Counted from the first letter of the stretch, positions 50,463 through 60,301 are shown. The stretch is DNA of 64,000 nt from Oxalobacteraceae sp. CFBP 13730 (GCA_014841835.1 JACYUQ010000002.1:558001-622000); one strand, 5' to 3'. Notes: generated by a model from the sequence alone, not told the origin. Numbers and translations: made by a program.

Positions 50463-51550
50463 TCGTCGAACTCCAGAGGAAGGGTCAATCGGGCCAGCGT
50501 ACCTTGTGGCGGCGCCGGATTCAAGGTCATCGATGCGCGCTCACCATACAGGGCCTCGAGCCGTTCACGCGACGTGGCCACGCCGACGCCGCCACCACGC
50601 CGCGCAGGCACCTGGCCCAGACCCAGCCCCGTATCGTGGACGTCAAGCACCAGGCTGTCTCCCTCGATCGCCGCGCTGATGGTGATCTCGCCGCCATCGA
50701 TCTTCGGCTCCACGCCGTGCACGATCGCATTCTCGACCAGCGGTTGCAACAGCATCGTGGGCAGGCGCGCGGTGCGCAGCGCCGGCGGCAGGTCGAGCCG
50801 GTAGCGCAGCCGTTCACCCATGCGCACGCCCATCAGGCCCAGATACGCCCCCATGGCGGCAAATTCCTGCTCCAGCGTCGTGGTCTCGCTGCGCGATACG
50901 CTCAGCGTGGCGCGCAGATACTGGATCAGCTGGTCGAGCATGTCGCTGGCCCGCGCCGGGTCGAGCGCGATCAGTCCCTGCAGATTGGCCAGCGTATTGA
51001 ACAGCATGTGCGGCTCGATCTGCGCCTGCAGCAGGCGCAGCTGCGCCTGCAATGCCTGGCGCTCGATGATCTGCGCGCGCAGGTGCGCCTCGGCCTGCTC
51101 TTCCTGGGCGCGCCGCATGCGTTCGCGGTTCCGGATCAGCACGACCATCAGTGTCGTGCCGAGGAACGTGAAGACGATCATGCTGATACGGTCGGCGGAC
51201 GGGTATTCCGCCAACGTCGGCGTACGAATACCGAGCAACAGCCCGGCCGTGTACAGGCCGGTGAAGTGGGCAACCGGCGCCGCCAGCACCGCCAGCGCAG
51301 CGAACATGGCCCATTCGCGCAGGCGCCAGACCGGCCGCTTGATGAACAGCAGCCGCCCGCCGTACACGATCGTGAAGGCCACGATGCCGATCAGGACCGA
51401 GACCAGCATGTTTTCGAGAAAGCGTCCCGTGACCAGACTGATGAAACATGCCAGCAGCGCGCTGATGCCGATCGACAGCGGAAAATCGGTCAGCACGCGC
51501 CGCAGGCGCGCACGTCGTTGCTGGTGAATCGGCGGAGAGATGCTGGCCAT
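50459..51550 (-). CDS. LytS-like sensor histidine kinase (His_kinase family)
   Basis: 363 residues from ATG 51550. Four membrane helices (about 25-150), a coiled linker, then the His_kinase domain with LQAQIEPHMLFNTLANLQGLI (the phospho-accepting His follows the QIEPH pattern) and a HATPase_c with VENAIVHGVEP and DTGLGLGQVP. Typical AlgZ/LytS layout. It forms a coupled pair with the LytTR regulator. Confidence 0.93.
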   Translation of the reverse strand: MASISPPIHQQRRARLRRVLTDFPLSIGISALLACFISLVTGRFLENMLVSVLIGIVAFTIVYGGRLLFIKRPVWRLREWAMFAALAVLAAPVAHFTGLYTAGLLLGIRTPTLAEYPSADRISMIVFTFLGTTLMVVLIRNRERMRRAQEEQAEAHLRAQIIERQALQAQLRLLQAQIEPHMLFNTLANLQGLIALDPARASDMLDQLIQYLRATLSVSRSETTTLEQEFAAMGAYLGLMGVRMGERLRYRLDLPPALRTARLPTMLLQPLVENAIVHGVEPKIDGGEITISAAIEGDSLVLDVHDTGLGLGQVPARRGGGVGVATSRERLEALYGERASMTLNPAPPQGTLARLTLPLEFDE

Positions 51551-51768
51551 GTGGACTCGCTTCAGAAAATCACGGTAATAAGGACAGGGACAATCCATTG
51601 TGCCGAGCCGGCGCGCCAGCGGCAAGGGACGGTACGACGAATTGGCAAAAGGCGGGAGTGAACCCGGCCTCGCAGAGCGCGATGGCCCGATTCGCTAGCG
51701 TGCCCATCATTCAATTCTCCGAATTCATTTATGCTGGTCGCATCCATTCACAACGCTACAAGGACGCC

Positions 51769-52902
51769 ATGCACCAGTTATTCTCGCCATTCAAGCTCGC
51801 TTCCCTTCCCCTCGTCAACCGCATCGTGATGGCGCCCCTGACCCGGGCCCGTGCGCCGGACGACGTCGCCACTGAAACCGTCGCGCTGTACTATACCCAG
51901 CGCGCCACCGCTGGCCTGATCGTCAGCGAAGGCACGCCCATTTCCCGCGAAGGCCAGGGTTACCTGTTCAATCCCGGCATCTACACGCCGGCGCAGATCG
52001 CCGGCTGGCGCCTGACGACCCAATCCGTGCACGCCGTCGGCGCGAAGATGTTCGCGCAGCTCTGGCACGTGGGCCGCGTGTCGCACCCGAGCATCCAGAC
52101 CGATGGCATCGATCCCGTCAGCGCCAGCTCGAAAATCGCGCAAGGCGCCATGGCCTACGGTGTCAAGGATGACGGCACGCCGGGCATGGTGGCCACCACC
52201 CAACCGCGCCAGCTTGCGACCGACGAGGTAGAACGCGTGGTGCAGGATTTTGCCAACGCCGCTGCCAATGCCATCGAGGCCGGTTTCGACGGCGTCGAGA
52301 TCCACGGCGCCAATGGCTATCTGCTGGAGCAGTTCCTCAACCCGCTGGTCAATGACCGCGATGACGAGTACGGCGCAGCCACGATGGACAACCGCCTGCG
52401 CTTTGCCCTGGCCGTCGTCGATGCCGTCGTCGCCCGTATCGGCCGTGAGCGCGTGGGCATCCGCCTGTCGCCCTACGGCCGCCTGTTCGACATGCCGCTG
52501 TACGACGACATCGACGCGACCTACACGGCGCTGGTCGCCGCGCTCGGCGAACGCCGCATCGCCTATGTTCACATCATGGACCAATCCGGCTACGGCATGG
52601 GCGACAAGGCGTCCGGGCCGACCGTGTCCGACAAGATCCAGGACTTGCTGCGCGCCTTCCGCCTCGCGCTGCCCGAGACTGCACTGATCCTGGCTGGCGG
52701 CATGACGCGCGAGCGCGCCGACAAGATGATCGACGATGGCGTGATCGACCTGGCCGCGTTCGGCCAGCCGTTCATCTCGAACCCCGACCTGGTCGCGCGC
52801 CTGCGCAACGGCTGGCCACTGGCCGAGCCGGACCGCAGCACTTATTACGGGGGCGACGCCAGGGGCTATATCGATTACCCGCCGTACGCTGCGCAGGCCT
52901 GA
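51769..52902 (+). CDS. Old Yellow Enzyme family alkene reductase
   Basis: 377 residues from ATG 51769 with AAGGA four bases upstream. The FMN-binding TIM barrel includes NRIVMAPLTRARA, the substrate pair His/Asn in EIHGANGYLLEQFLNPLVNDR and the phosphate loop with AFGQPFISNPDLVARL. It reduces the C=C bond of alpha,beta-unsaturated carbonyls (or nitroesters) with NAD(P)H, like NemA. Its end overlaps the convergent NadR-like gene by 28 bases. Confidence 0.93.
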   Translation: MHQLFSPFKLASLPLVNRIVMAPLTRARAPDDVATETVALYYTQRATAGLIVSEGTPISREGQGYLFNPGIYTPAQIAGWRLTTQSVHAVGAKMFAQLWHVGRVSHPSIQTDGIDPVSASSKIAQGAMAYGVKDDGTPGMVATTQPRQLATDEVERVVQDFANAAANAIEAGFDGVEIHGANGYLLEQFLNPLVNDRDDEYGAATMDNRLRFALAVVDAVVARIGRERVGIRLSPYGRLFDMPLYDDIDATYTALVAALGERRIAYVHIMDQSGYGMGDKASGPTVSDKIQDLLRAFRLALPETALILAGGMTRERADKMIDDGVIDLAAFGQPFISNPDLVARLRNGWPLAEPDRSTYYGGDARGYIDYPPYAAQA

Positions 52903-53972
52903 TCGTCCAGGGCCCCGACCGTCAACACTGCGTGCGCTTTCGCGAGACGCTGTTCCAGGGCACCTTCGAGCAGCACATACGGCATGCCAAGCCGCTCAAA
53001 CGCCGCAAGATACCAGCGGTGCTGGTGCGCGCGAAACGCCGCGTCGCGCCGGGTGCCGTCCTGAATGAACGGGATGTCCGGCGCGCACACGAACGTCACA
53101 GCATACGGACGGCGCGCCAGCACCTCGAGCGCGGCGTCGGCGCGCCCGAACCCATCGAGACTGTAGAACAGTGACGTCAGCGCACTGCCATCGCAGATCA
53201 GCCAGCGCTTCGCCTCGCGTGCCAGCAGGTCTTCGCGCGCCACCTGGCCCTGGCCGATACTGAGCATATCCTCGTAACCGAGCTTGCCGCCCTGCGCGTC
53301 CCAGCGTTCACGCCCGACCTCCGGCGCCCAGCACGTGCCGAGGCGCGCGGCCAGGCTGGCAGCGAGCGTCGTCTTGCCGCTCGACTCCCCGCCCAGCAAG
53401 CACACGCGCTCGATGAAATGGGCGCGCACCGCAGGATGCAGGTACGCATACGCCAGATGCGGCTGTGCGCGCACGGCCGTTCCCGACACCGGCACCGCCA
53501 GCCGCTGCCGGTCGACGCAGACATGCTCCACGGGCGCCGGCGCGCCCAGCCGCGCGCCATACCAGGCGCCCAGGTCGGCCGCAAAACCGTCGCCATACGC
53601 TTCGCTGGTGAAGACCGCGTCAGCCCTGGTATCGCACAATGCCCAGCTGACCCAGGCGGTGAATTCGCGCTGGATGGCGGGATCGGCATCATTGTGTGGC
53701 AACCGGCGCTGCGGCAGGCCGCGTTCACGGCACAGCCGCGCCAGGATCGCGTCGTCGAGCACCAGGCTGCGCACCTGCGGGAACAGCTCGTCCAGCCAGG
53801 CCTGGCGCGCGGCCGGCCCGCACCGGTCAAACTCGGGATTGGTATAACTGATGACCAGCAGCGCGTCGCACCGGGCCAGCGCGGTCTGGATCAGGAACAT
53901 GTGGCCCCGATGCAGCGGACAGAATTTGCCGACCACCAGGCCTTGCCGGAAGCGGGTCGCGGGAATCGTCAT
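52875..53972 (-). CDS. NadR-like adenylyltransferase / ribosylnicotinamide kinase
   Basis: 365 residues. N-terminal nucleotidyltransferase with the GKFCPLHRGHMFLI motif (HxGH core) for NMN adenylylation, then a P-loop kinase domain with LLGGESSGKTTLAASLAARL. This is the two-domain form of NadR without its DNA-binding helix-turn-helix. It makes NAD from nicotinamide riboside or acts on a related nucleotide. The gene is the last of a six-gene operon whose other members are not NAD genes; its start overlaps the previous stop (ATGA). Confidence 0.85.
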   Translation of the reverse strand: MTIPATRFRQGLVVGKFCPLHRGHMFLIQTALARCDALLVISYTNPEFDRCGPAARQAWLDELFPQVRSLVLDDAILARLCRERGLPQRRLPHNDADPAIQREFTAWVSWALCDTRADAVFTSEAYGDGFAADLGAWYGARLGAPAPVEHVCVDRQRLAVPVSGTAVRAQPHLAYAYLHPAVRAHFIERVCLLGGESSGKTTLAASLAARLGTCWAPEVGRERWDAQGGKLGYEDMLSIGQGQVAREDLLAREAKRWLICDGSALTSLFYSLDGFGRADAALEVLARRPYAVTFVCAPDIPFIQDGTRRDAAFRAHQHRWYLAAFERLGMPYVLLEGALEQRLAKAHAVLTVGALDDQACAAYGG

Positions 53973-55315
53973 GCTTGCGATCCTTCCAGGCTGGAGGTGT
54001 ACTGCAGCGTCTTGTCCGCGGCGTGCAGCACCTCGACCACCACCGTCCCCGCGCCGAACAGGCGTTCGAGGGCAGCCCGTGTCGGCGGGGCGTAGTGCAT
54101 TGCATTGGGCGCCACTTGCAGCGACACCTTGCCGTCTGCCCCCTGGTGCAGATGAAAATGCGACAACGGAAACGGCTCAAGCGCATGGGTAACGTCGATA
54201 TTGTTGATCCACCCGGCCAGCGCGTGGTAGCGCACAGGCTGCCGGCCGCACAGACCCACCAGCACCGGGCCGTGCGCACTCGGACGCAGCGACGCGTAAT
54301 CACCGGTGCGGTAGCGCAGCAGGGGCAGGCAGTCGTTGAAGCCACCGGTCACCGTGATTTCGCCCACGGTGCCGGGACTGACGGGCCGGCCGTCGCGGTC
54401 CAGAATTTCGACGTAGAGCTGCGGCTGCAGCAGCAGGTGGCCATCGAGCGCGGCATCGAATACGCCCACCGGCCCGACTTCGCCCAGCGAATAGATGTCC
54501 AGTACCGGACAACCAAAACGCTGTTCGAGCTGCATGCGCAGGGCCGGCATCAGCTGCATCGAGACCGAGATCAGCGCGCGCGGCGCATGCGTCAATGGCA
54601 ATGTCAGATACTCGGTGAACGAGATCGGATCGCCGGCCACGATCTCGGGCGCCAGCGCGTCCAGATAGCGCGCGCGGTCCAGCGGATCGCGCCAGTCGTT
54701 CGGGTGCAGGTTCAGCTTCGCCAGGCCCGACTCGCCCATCGTCGGCGTGACCGAGACATAGGTGAAACACCGTTCCTGAAAGCCGAGCAGCACCACCCCC
54801 ACCTGGCCAGCGCCATACTGCGCTTCGATGCCGAGCCGGCGCAGCGCGCGCTTGTGAAACGCAGCATAGCGCGCGGCGACCACCGGGTGCGATGGAATCA
54901 GCAGCGGATGGCCGGTCGTGCCGGTCGTGCGAAACTGGATCATGCGCTCGAGCGGGACGTCGTCGGGTACAAACTGCGCGATGTCGGCCGACAAATCGGC
55001 GCGCGAGACCGGCGCCACCTGGTCGAATGTCCGCGGGGGTGAGCCGCGCTGTCGGTAATGCGGCACGGTCGCATGCATCCTGGCGATCAGCGGATATACC
55101 CACGGCGGCGGTATGCCCGGCGTCGCGGGCAGCGGCGCATCGACGATCTCGCGCTCGAATGCCTGCTGGGCCTCGACCTCGTGCTCCTGCAGGCGGTTGC
55201 CGCTGGCGTTGCGAAACACGGGTGCGCTCGGATGCCTGCGCAGGAAGTCCAGCATGCGCTGTCCTTCGGTGGTCAAGGTCGGGAAGCGCTCCCGGTCGGC
55301 AAGGTCGTCCATCAT
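53969..55315 (-). CDS. PaaK/CapK-like adenylate-forming enzyme
   Basis: 448 residues with the phenylacetate-CoA-ligase fold: ATP loop FRTTGTTGHPLLIPS, IYSLGEVGPVGVFD and RYRTGDYASL. A 120-residue N-terminal part precedes it. The family activates carboxylic acids as acyl-adenylates, but many members in polysaccharide or unknown clusters have other acceptors. Here no CoA or acyl carrier gene accompanies it. It is the fifth gene of the AAA/vWA operon and overlaps both neighbours by ATGA. Confidence 0.8.
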   Translation of the reverse strand: MMDDLADRERFPTLTTEGQRMLDFLRRHPSAPVFRNASGNRLQEHEVEAQQAFEREIVDAPLPATPGIPPPWVYPLIARMHATVPHYRQRGSPPRTFDQVAPVSRADLSADIAQFVPDDVPLERMIQFRTTGTTGHPLLIPSHPVVAARYAAFHKRALRRLGIEAQYGAGQVGVVLLGFQERCFTYVSVTPTMGESGLAKLNLHPNDWRDPLDRARYLDALAPEIVAGDPISFTEYLTLPLTHAPRALISVSMQLMPALRMQLEQRFGCPVLDIYSLGEVGPVGVFDAALDGHLLLQPQLYVEILDRDGRPVSPGTVGEITVTGGFNDCLPLLRYRTGDYASLRPSAHGPVLVGLCGRQPVRYHALAGWINNIDVTHALEPFPLSHFHLHQGADGKVSLQVAPNAMHYAPPTRAALERLFGAGTVVVEVLHAADKTLQYTSSLEGSQA

Positions 55316-55896
55316 TCACGCGTCCACTTGTCGGCCGATTCCTCGGCCAGCTTGCGCGCCAGGGCTTCGCGCACTTCGCGCGCCCGCTTTTCGGCCTGCC
55401 GGCTTGCCGCCAGCAAGGCGCGCCGCTGGATCGCGCTGATGGCAGACAGCCGGTCCTGCGCCTGGGCCGGTGTCTCGCCCAGCGGCCGCAAGCCAAGCCG
55501 GCCAAGCAGTGCGCGCACCAGTTCTTCGCGCCGCTCGGCGTCATGCACGAACGCATGCGCCGGCGTGATGGCGGCCATCTCCGCCACCAGCGTGGACATG
55601 ACGTCTTCGAGCGCGGGGTGCGGCAGGTCCGCGCCGATCAGGGCGTCGTCGGCCAGCAGCCAGCAGGCGATCGCCGCCAGTGCCAGACGGTTGCGGTCCG
55701 TGTGCGCGCTGCGTCCCTGAAACCCTGCCAACCATTCGCCCGATGCTTGCAGCCCATGCATGCGCAGCACATCGCCGACGATGGCTGCGACGGCCATCTC
55801 ACCGTGCCCGGCCACCGACGGCTCACCGAGAAACTCCGCGGGGATGTCCGCCAGCCGGCGGGTCAGCGCAATCAGGTCGCCATAGTCGGTGTTCAT
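55312..55896 (-). CDS. Unknown protein of the AAA/vWA operon (194 aa)
   Basis: 194 residues, all-helical in look, soluble. No motif I recognise. The C-terminal 45 residues are Arg/Glu/Ala-rich (RQAEKRAREVREALARKLAE) and likely a coiled coil. Starts inside the vWA gene stop region (ATGA) and ends overlapping the PaaK-like gene. Position suggests an adaptor or substrate of the complex; unproven. Confidence 0.75.
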   Translation of the reverse strand: MNTDYGDLIALTRRLADIPAEFLGEPSVAGHGEMAVAAIVGDVLRMHGLQASGEWLAGFQGRSAHTDRNRLALAAIACWLLADDALIGADLPHPALEDVMSTLVAEMAAITPAHAFVHDAERREELVRALLGRLGLRPLGETPAQAQDRLSAISAIQRRALLAASRQAEKRAREVREALARKLAEESADKWTRE

Positions 55897-57671
55897 CGCT
55901 CTCCGCCATAGTGACGGGCGCTGAACGCGCGGGCGAAATCGACCAGCTGGCCCATGTCGGTCACGGCGTGGATCGCCCAGCCTTCGCGGTCGCGGGCGCG
56001 CTGCAACTGGCCCCAAGGATTGTTGCCCGACGCCCCGGCCCAATCCTCCCAACAGGCCGGCATATCGAGCGCCATCGTGCCGCCACCGCCGGCCGCGCGC
56101 AGCGCAGCCGCCGCCACGTCCCAGCCGCTGTTGCCCCGCTCGTCCCGGTCGAACATCGTCGTGATGCCGCTGTCCGAGATCATCAGGATGTGGGTCATGC
56201 GCTGGCGCTGCCCCTGCGCTGGGTAGGTGTCGCGCAGGCGGTGGATGGGGAAACAGGTACTCCCGCCGAAGAAGCCGGTCAGCACGTGCAGGATCTGGTC
56301 GGCGTCGCGCACGAAGCCGGTCGTGCCCAGCACATCGCGCTTGCCGCTCCACAGCGTGACCTGCACCGACGCGCCGGCGCGCAGGGCGGACAGGGCAACG
56401 ATGGCGCCGGCCAGCGCCGGAAACGACGTGCTCACCTGCGGGTTCGGCATTGAGCCGGAACTGTCGACATACAGGTCCAGGTCGACCGGTACTGGCCGCT
56501 TCTCGAATGCCGGCTCTTCGGTCATGCGGCGCTGCATGATGGTAAAGCCGGGGATCGGGGTCGGCGACAGCGCCAGGCTATGCAGCCAGTCGACGCGCTC
56601 GATCGAGTCCCCCAGTTCCCAGGGTTCGAGCCCTTCCATCTCGGGTTCAGGTGCGCGCGGGCTGGGGCGGCGCGGGAAGTCGACCAGATGCGGCAGTGCG
56701 CGTTCACGGTAGTAGCGCATCGCAATGGCATGCGGGCTCAGTACCACGCCGCCCGCGCGCAGGATCTCGCCGTACTCGAATGGCTCGCGTGCCTGGCCGG
56801 TCGAGCGCGTAGCAGCCGGCTGCGGCTCGGACGTACCCACGTCGTCACCACTGACTGCGGGATCGTCGAGCGGGTGCACGATGTCGTCGTCTTCGTCGGG
56901 ATCGAGTGCATGCAGCCCGTCCGGCAGGCAGCCCTCGGCGGCGGCGCCGGTGTCATGCCAGGCCTGCAGCTTGTCGTGTGCTGCCTGGTCGTTCAGCAGA
57001 TAGGGCAGCACCAGCGTGGCGAAGCGCCCGGCGCCACGCATCCAGTCGGTGCCGTACACACGAATCACGCGCGCACCCAGCCAGGCGTCGGTATCGAGCG
57101 CGTCAGCGTCAGCAAAGCCACTGCCGGCCAGCTGACCGGGCGCCAGTTGCCACAGGTGTTCGTAGATGCGCATGTACAGCGTCCACAAGCGGCTGGCCGG
57201 TCCTGCCGGCGCCTGCGCCAGTGCGCGGTAGATCGCCACCATGCGCAGGCCCGCCTGGCGCTGCAAGCGGTCGTTGATGCACAGGTCCGTGTACAGGTTG
57301 GCGACCATCGCCGCATGCTGTTCGAGCGTCGGCAAGGCGCGCCGCATCCGGGCGATCAGGCGGAAATGGTCGAGCGCCGTGGCCGGGGCCAGCACGTGGT
57401 GCCCGATTTCGTGGGCCAGGATTTCGACGCCGAAATCTTCCAGCGCGTACTGGCGCACCGCCTGGAGGTCGATCACGACGCTCTGGTCGAGCAGGCGGAT
57501 CATCGCGAAGCTGCCGCTCAACCCTTCCCCGGCGGCGCTGACCGTCGTGCTGCACAGACGCGGATCGCGCAAGCGTGTGTAGCGGCTCCAGACTGCCAGT
57601 GCCTCGGGCCAGGCGGCGCGCCAGCGCGCGATCAGCGCGTCGTCGACCGGCGGGGTGCGTGGCCGGCTCAT
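55893..57671 (-). CDS. Zincin-like metallopeptidase fused to a von Willebrand A domain
   Basis: 592 residues from ATG 57671. N-terminal region with a zinc motif AHEIGHH (His87, Glu88, His91) typical of DUF2201-type putative metallopeptidases, an acidic linker (about 255-285), and a C-terminal vWA domain whose MIDAS reads DSSGS (Asp403, Ser405, Ser407). MoxR-type AAA ATPases often work with vWA proteins as a metal-insertion or complex-remodelling machine; the AAA gene lies two genes upstream. The start overlaps the previous stop. The peptidase substrate is unknown. Confidence 0.88.
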   Translation of the reverse strand: MSRPRTPPVDDALIARWRAAWPEALAVWSRYTRLRDPRLCSTTVSAAGEGLSGSFAMIRLLDQSVVIDLQAVRQYALEDFGVEILAHEIGHHVLAPATALDHFRLIARMRRALPTLEQHAAMVANLYTDLCINDRLQRQAGLRMVAIYRALAQAPAGPASRLWTLYMRIYEHLWQLAPGQLAGSGFADADALDTDAWLGARVIRVYGTDWMRGAGRFATLVLPYLLNDQAAHDKLQAWHDTGAAAEGCLPDGLHALDPDEDDDIVHPLDDPAVSGDDVGTSEPQPAATRSTGQAREPFEYGEILRAGGVVLSPHAIAMRYYRERALPHLVDFPRRPSPRAPEPEMEGLEPWELGDSIERVDWLHSLALSPTPIPGFTIMQRRMTEEPAFEKRPVPVDLDLYVDSSGSMPNPQVSTSFPALAGAIVALSALRAGASVQVTLWSGKRDVLGTTGFVRDADQILHVLTGFFGGSTCFPIHRLRDTYPAQGQRQRMTHILMISDSGITTMFDRDERGNSGWDVAAAALRAAGGGGTMALDMPACWEDWAGASGNNPWGQLQRARDREGWAIHAVTDMGQLVDFARAFSARHYGGER

Positions 57672-58588
57672 GACCGCGCCTCCAGTCGGATCGCATGGGT
57701 AAAGGGCGACGTGATCGCGATTGTCGTGGCGTTCGCACACGCCTGCGCATGGGCGAGCGTGGTCGGCACACGGCCAGGGTCGGCGCGCTCGAACTCGTCC
57801 AGCGTTGCCGCTTGCAGCGATGCGCCATAGGCATCGGCCAGCAAAAAAAATACGCGCCCGCCCGCGTGCACCAGGAAGCCGTCGCCATCCGGCTTCACCG
57901 TGGGCGGTGCGTCAAATGGCCCGCCAAAGCCGGTGAACGCGCCGAAGGTGCGGGTCCGGCACGCGTGCGGGTCCATCCCCTGCCACCACGGGTTGCCGGC
58001 CAGTTGCCGTAACAGTGCGTCGACCTGCGTGCCATCGGGCGCGTGCAAAGCGGCCAGCGCCAGCGGTGCGGGCAGCCCTGCTGCCGCGGCGAGCGCACCG
58101 GCGCGAAAATGCGCGGCGCCGGCGCGCCATGCTGCGATCTGTCCCACGGCCCGCAAGGCATCGACTGCACCGACCTGGGTGGCAAGCGCGCCCATCTCAT
58201 CCATCCACTGCGTCAGCCGCGTTCCCGGAATCGCCTCCAGGTGCACGACGGCATTGCTCAGCATCCCGAGCACCTGCGCCGGTTCGCGCGCAATCAGGGT
58301 GGCAAAGCGGGGAAACAGCGTGCGCCATGCATCCTGCAGCCTGGGTGAGCGCGCTGCTGGCCCGATCAGTGTGCGGCCCGTCAATGCCAGCCCGAGATCG
58401 TAGATGCTGTCGACAACTGGCTGCACGCGTTCGGGCGCCACGGCGTCGACGATCGCGCCAGCGTTGGCGAGAAATGCGCGAAACACGTCATGCGACAGCG
58501 TTGGATAGCGCCGCTGCGCCTCGCGCATGCGGGCGTTGTACTGGTCGCGCCCTGCTGCGAGGACGCCGGCGTAGGCGGGCTTGAGCAT
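57668..58588 (-). CDS. Unknown protein of the AAA/vWA operon (306 aa)
   Basis: 306 residues, soluble, Ala-rich and mostly helical up to about 200. A later GFGGPFDAPPTVKPDGDGFLVH segment suggests a beta part. No recognisable motif or signal. It sits between the AAA ATPase (16-base gap) and the vWA-metallopeptidase (ATGA overlap), so it is probably a partner of the AAA-vWA machine. Confidence 0.75.
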   Translation of the reverse strand: MLKPAYAGVLAAGRDQYNARMREAQRRYPTLSHDVFRAFLANAGAIVDAVAPERVQPVVDSIYDLGLALTGRTLIGPAARSPRLQDAWRTLFPRFATLIAREPAQVLGMLSNAVVHLEAIPGTRLTQWMDEMGALATQVGAVDALRAVGQIAAWRAGAAHFRAGALAAAAGLPAPLALAALHAPDGTQVDALLRQLAGNPWWQGMDPHACRTRTFGAFTGFGGPFDAPPTVKPDGDGFLVHAGGRVFFLLADAYGASLQAATLDEFERADPGRVPTTLAHAQACANATTIAITSPFTHAIRLEARS

Positions 58589-58604
58589 CAGGCAGGGTTA
58601 AACA

Positions 58605-60182
58605 TTACTGCGCGCGCAGCCACGCCAGATAATTGGTGTAGCGCTGGTGCAGGTACTTCAGCTTGAGCAGGTCGTCGTACAGGTGACCATACAGCTTCTT
58701 GCCCTTGGTCAGACTGGCGATCAGCTTCTCGATCCTGACCAGGCGCGCACGGGTCTCGCGCTCGGACACGCCATCGAGGCCCTGGGCGAACAGCGCCGCC
58801 ATCTCGCCGACCGGATCGTCGTGTTCCAGATTCAGGCGCAGGAACTCGGCGTTGGAGAGGTCGAACAGATGCCGCAGCCAGCTGACACGATCGGTGCGAT
58901 ACGGCGCGTGTTCGGGCACCGCAAAGAATGGCGCATCCAGGTCGGGATGCAGCTTGTCGCGCAGGACGAACGGCAAGACCTGGCGCAGGTCTTCCAGCTC
59001 GACCGCCGGATTACCCCGGAAATACGCCAGCGCCTTGGCATACACCAGCAGCGTCATGAGATTGCGCACCGAGACGCCGTTGCGGGTCTGGCAGCCCAGG
59101 TCCTTCATGCGGTCGCGCCCCGTGTCGGCTGCCGTGATGTCGCGCCAGTCGACGCCCGACAGGCGCGCCGTGTCCTTGGTCATGTACTCGAACTGGCCAC
59201 CGGCCGCATCGAGCAGCTCGAACTGGCTGGCGAAGAATTCGAGGCGCCGCCGCACGTCCTCGGGCACCGCGATCGCGCGCACTTCCCGGCCCATCGTGTC
59301 GACGTCAAGCTCGGAAAAGATCAGTTTGGGAGGCATCAGTTCTTCGGGGCGCACGTCTTCTTCGATGCGCACCAGGAGGTCGTCCAGGAAGCGGGGATTG
59401 AACGCGAGGGCCTGGACGATCACGTCGATGCGGTCGCGCAGCGCGTCGATCACCTGGTAGGTGCCGCCACCCTGGTCGTCGTTGGCCGTCAGGAACCAGC
59501 TCGACTCCGGGCACTCGAATACCTGGTCGAGCACCTCGGCGTAGTTGTCGCCCATGACGGTCAGCAGCGCGCTCTGCGTGCGGGTCGGAATGCGGTTGTA
59601 TTCGTCGATGATCTTGACCCGCATCGACAGCCAGGCGCGCCACGAAATACGGATCGCCTCCATGCTTTGCGCATTGACCATATCGGCTGGCAGCGGGTTA
59701 CCGAGCAGGTCGGCAATCGTCATCTGCGGGTGGCCGTGCTGCATCGCGCGCCGCACATCACGCACCGGCACACCGGCCAGCACGCCCATCAGGATCGCGC
59801 TGGCCGTCTTGCCGCGCCCCGGGCCGCCCACGAACAGGCACTTGCGGCGCGTGGCAAAGGTCAGCAGCGGCAGCAGCACGTAACTGGAATAGCTTTGCCC
59901 CGACGGCAGCGTCAATACGCGCTTGCTGTCGCCGACCGTGAACGTCTGCGCCGGCCCGTCGTTGTATTCGATGTCGTAGTGCGGGCTGATGATCGCCTTG
60001 TTGACGATCCAGAAGTACGCCTGGCGCAGCTTTTCGTCCAGACCGGGCGCCGCGCCTGGCGCGGCCTCGCCCGCATCGACCGGGCCGCGGTACAGGTCGG
60101 CCACGTCGAACTCGCGCGTGGTGGGCTTGGCATGCGGATTGGTCGGCGCGCGCGATATTTTCTGAAAGAAGTCGAAAGCCAA
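58605..60182 (-). CDS. MoxR-like AAA+ ATPase
   Basis: 525 residues. Start is TTG 60182 with GGAG eight bases before it. Walker A GGPGRGKT (119-126), Walker B VKIIDEYNRI (D193, E194), sensor-like SWFLTANDDQGGGTYQVIDAL with DRIDV, and a C-terminal helical lid. The MoxR/RavA group uses ATP to remodel protein complexes with vWA partners. First gene of the operon that runs to 52875; all genes are on one strand, with gaps of 16 bases or less. Confidence 0.92.
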   Translation of the reverse strand: MAFDFFQKISRAPTNPHAKPTTREFDVADLYRGPVDAGEAAPGAAPGLDEKLRQAYFWIVNKAIISPHYDIEYNDGPAQTFTVGDSKRVLTLPSGQSYSSYVLLPLLTFATRRKCLFVGGPGRGKTASAILMGVLAGVPVRDVRRAMQHGHPQMTIADLLGNPLPADMVNAQSMEAIRISWRAWLSMRVKIIDEYNRIPTRTQSALLTVMGDNYAEVLDQVFECPESSWFLTANDDQGGGTYQVIDALRDRIDVIVQALAFNPRFLDDLLVRIEEDVRPEELMPPKLIFSELDVDTMGREVRAIAVPEDVRRRLEFFASQFELLDAAGGQFEYMTKDTARLSGVDWRDITAADTGRDRMKDLGCQTRNGVSVRNLMTLLVYAKALAYFRGNPAVELEDLRQVLPFVLRDKLHPDLDAPFFAVPEHAPYRTDRVSWLRHLFDLSNAEFLRLNLEHDDPVGEMAALFAQGLDGVSERETRARLVRIEKLIASLTKGKKLYGHLYDDLLKLKYLHQRYTNYLAWLRAQ

Positions 60183-60229
60183 AGCACATTCTCCGGTAGG
60201 TCACGATGACAGGCGGCGCATTGTGCTCG

Positions 60230-60257
60230 GTGCTACGTGCACCGTGCTGCGTGCACC
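60230..60257. repeat. 14-bp tandem repeat in a divergent promoter region
   Basis: GTGCTACGTGCACC-like unit (60230-60243) is repeated directly as GTGCTGCGTGCACC (60244-60257) with one change. The unit is palindromic at its ends (GGTGC...GCACC), so it could bind a dimeric regulator of the AAA/vWA operon or the M28 gene. Confidence 0.6.
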
Positions 60258-60301
60258 GTCGCCATGCTACCTTCTTGCCGCGCCGGGATCAATGCACCAT
60301 C

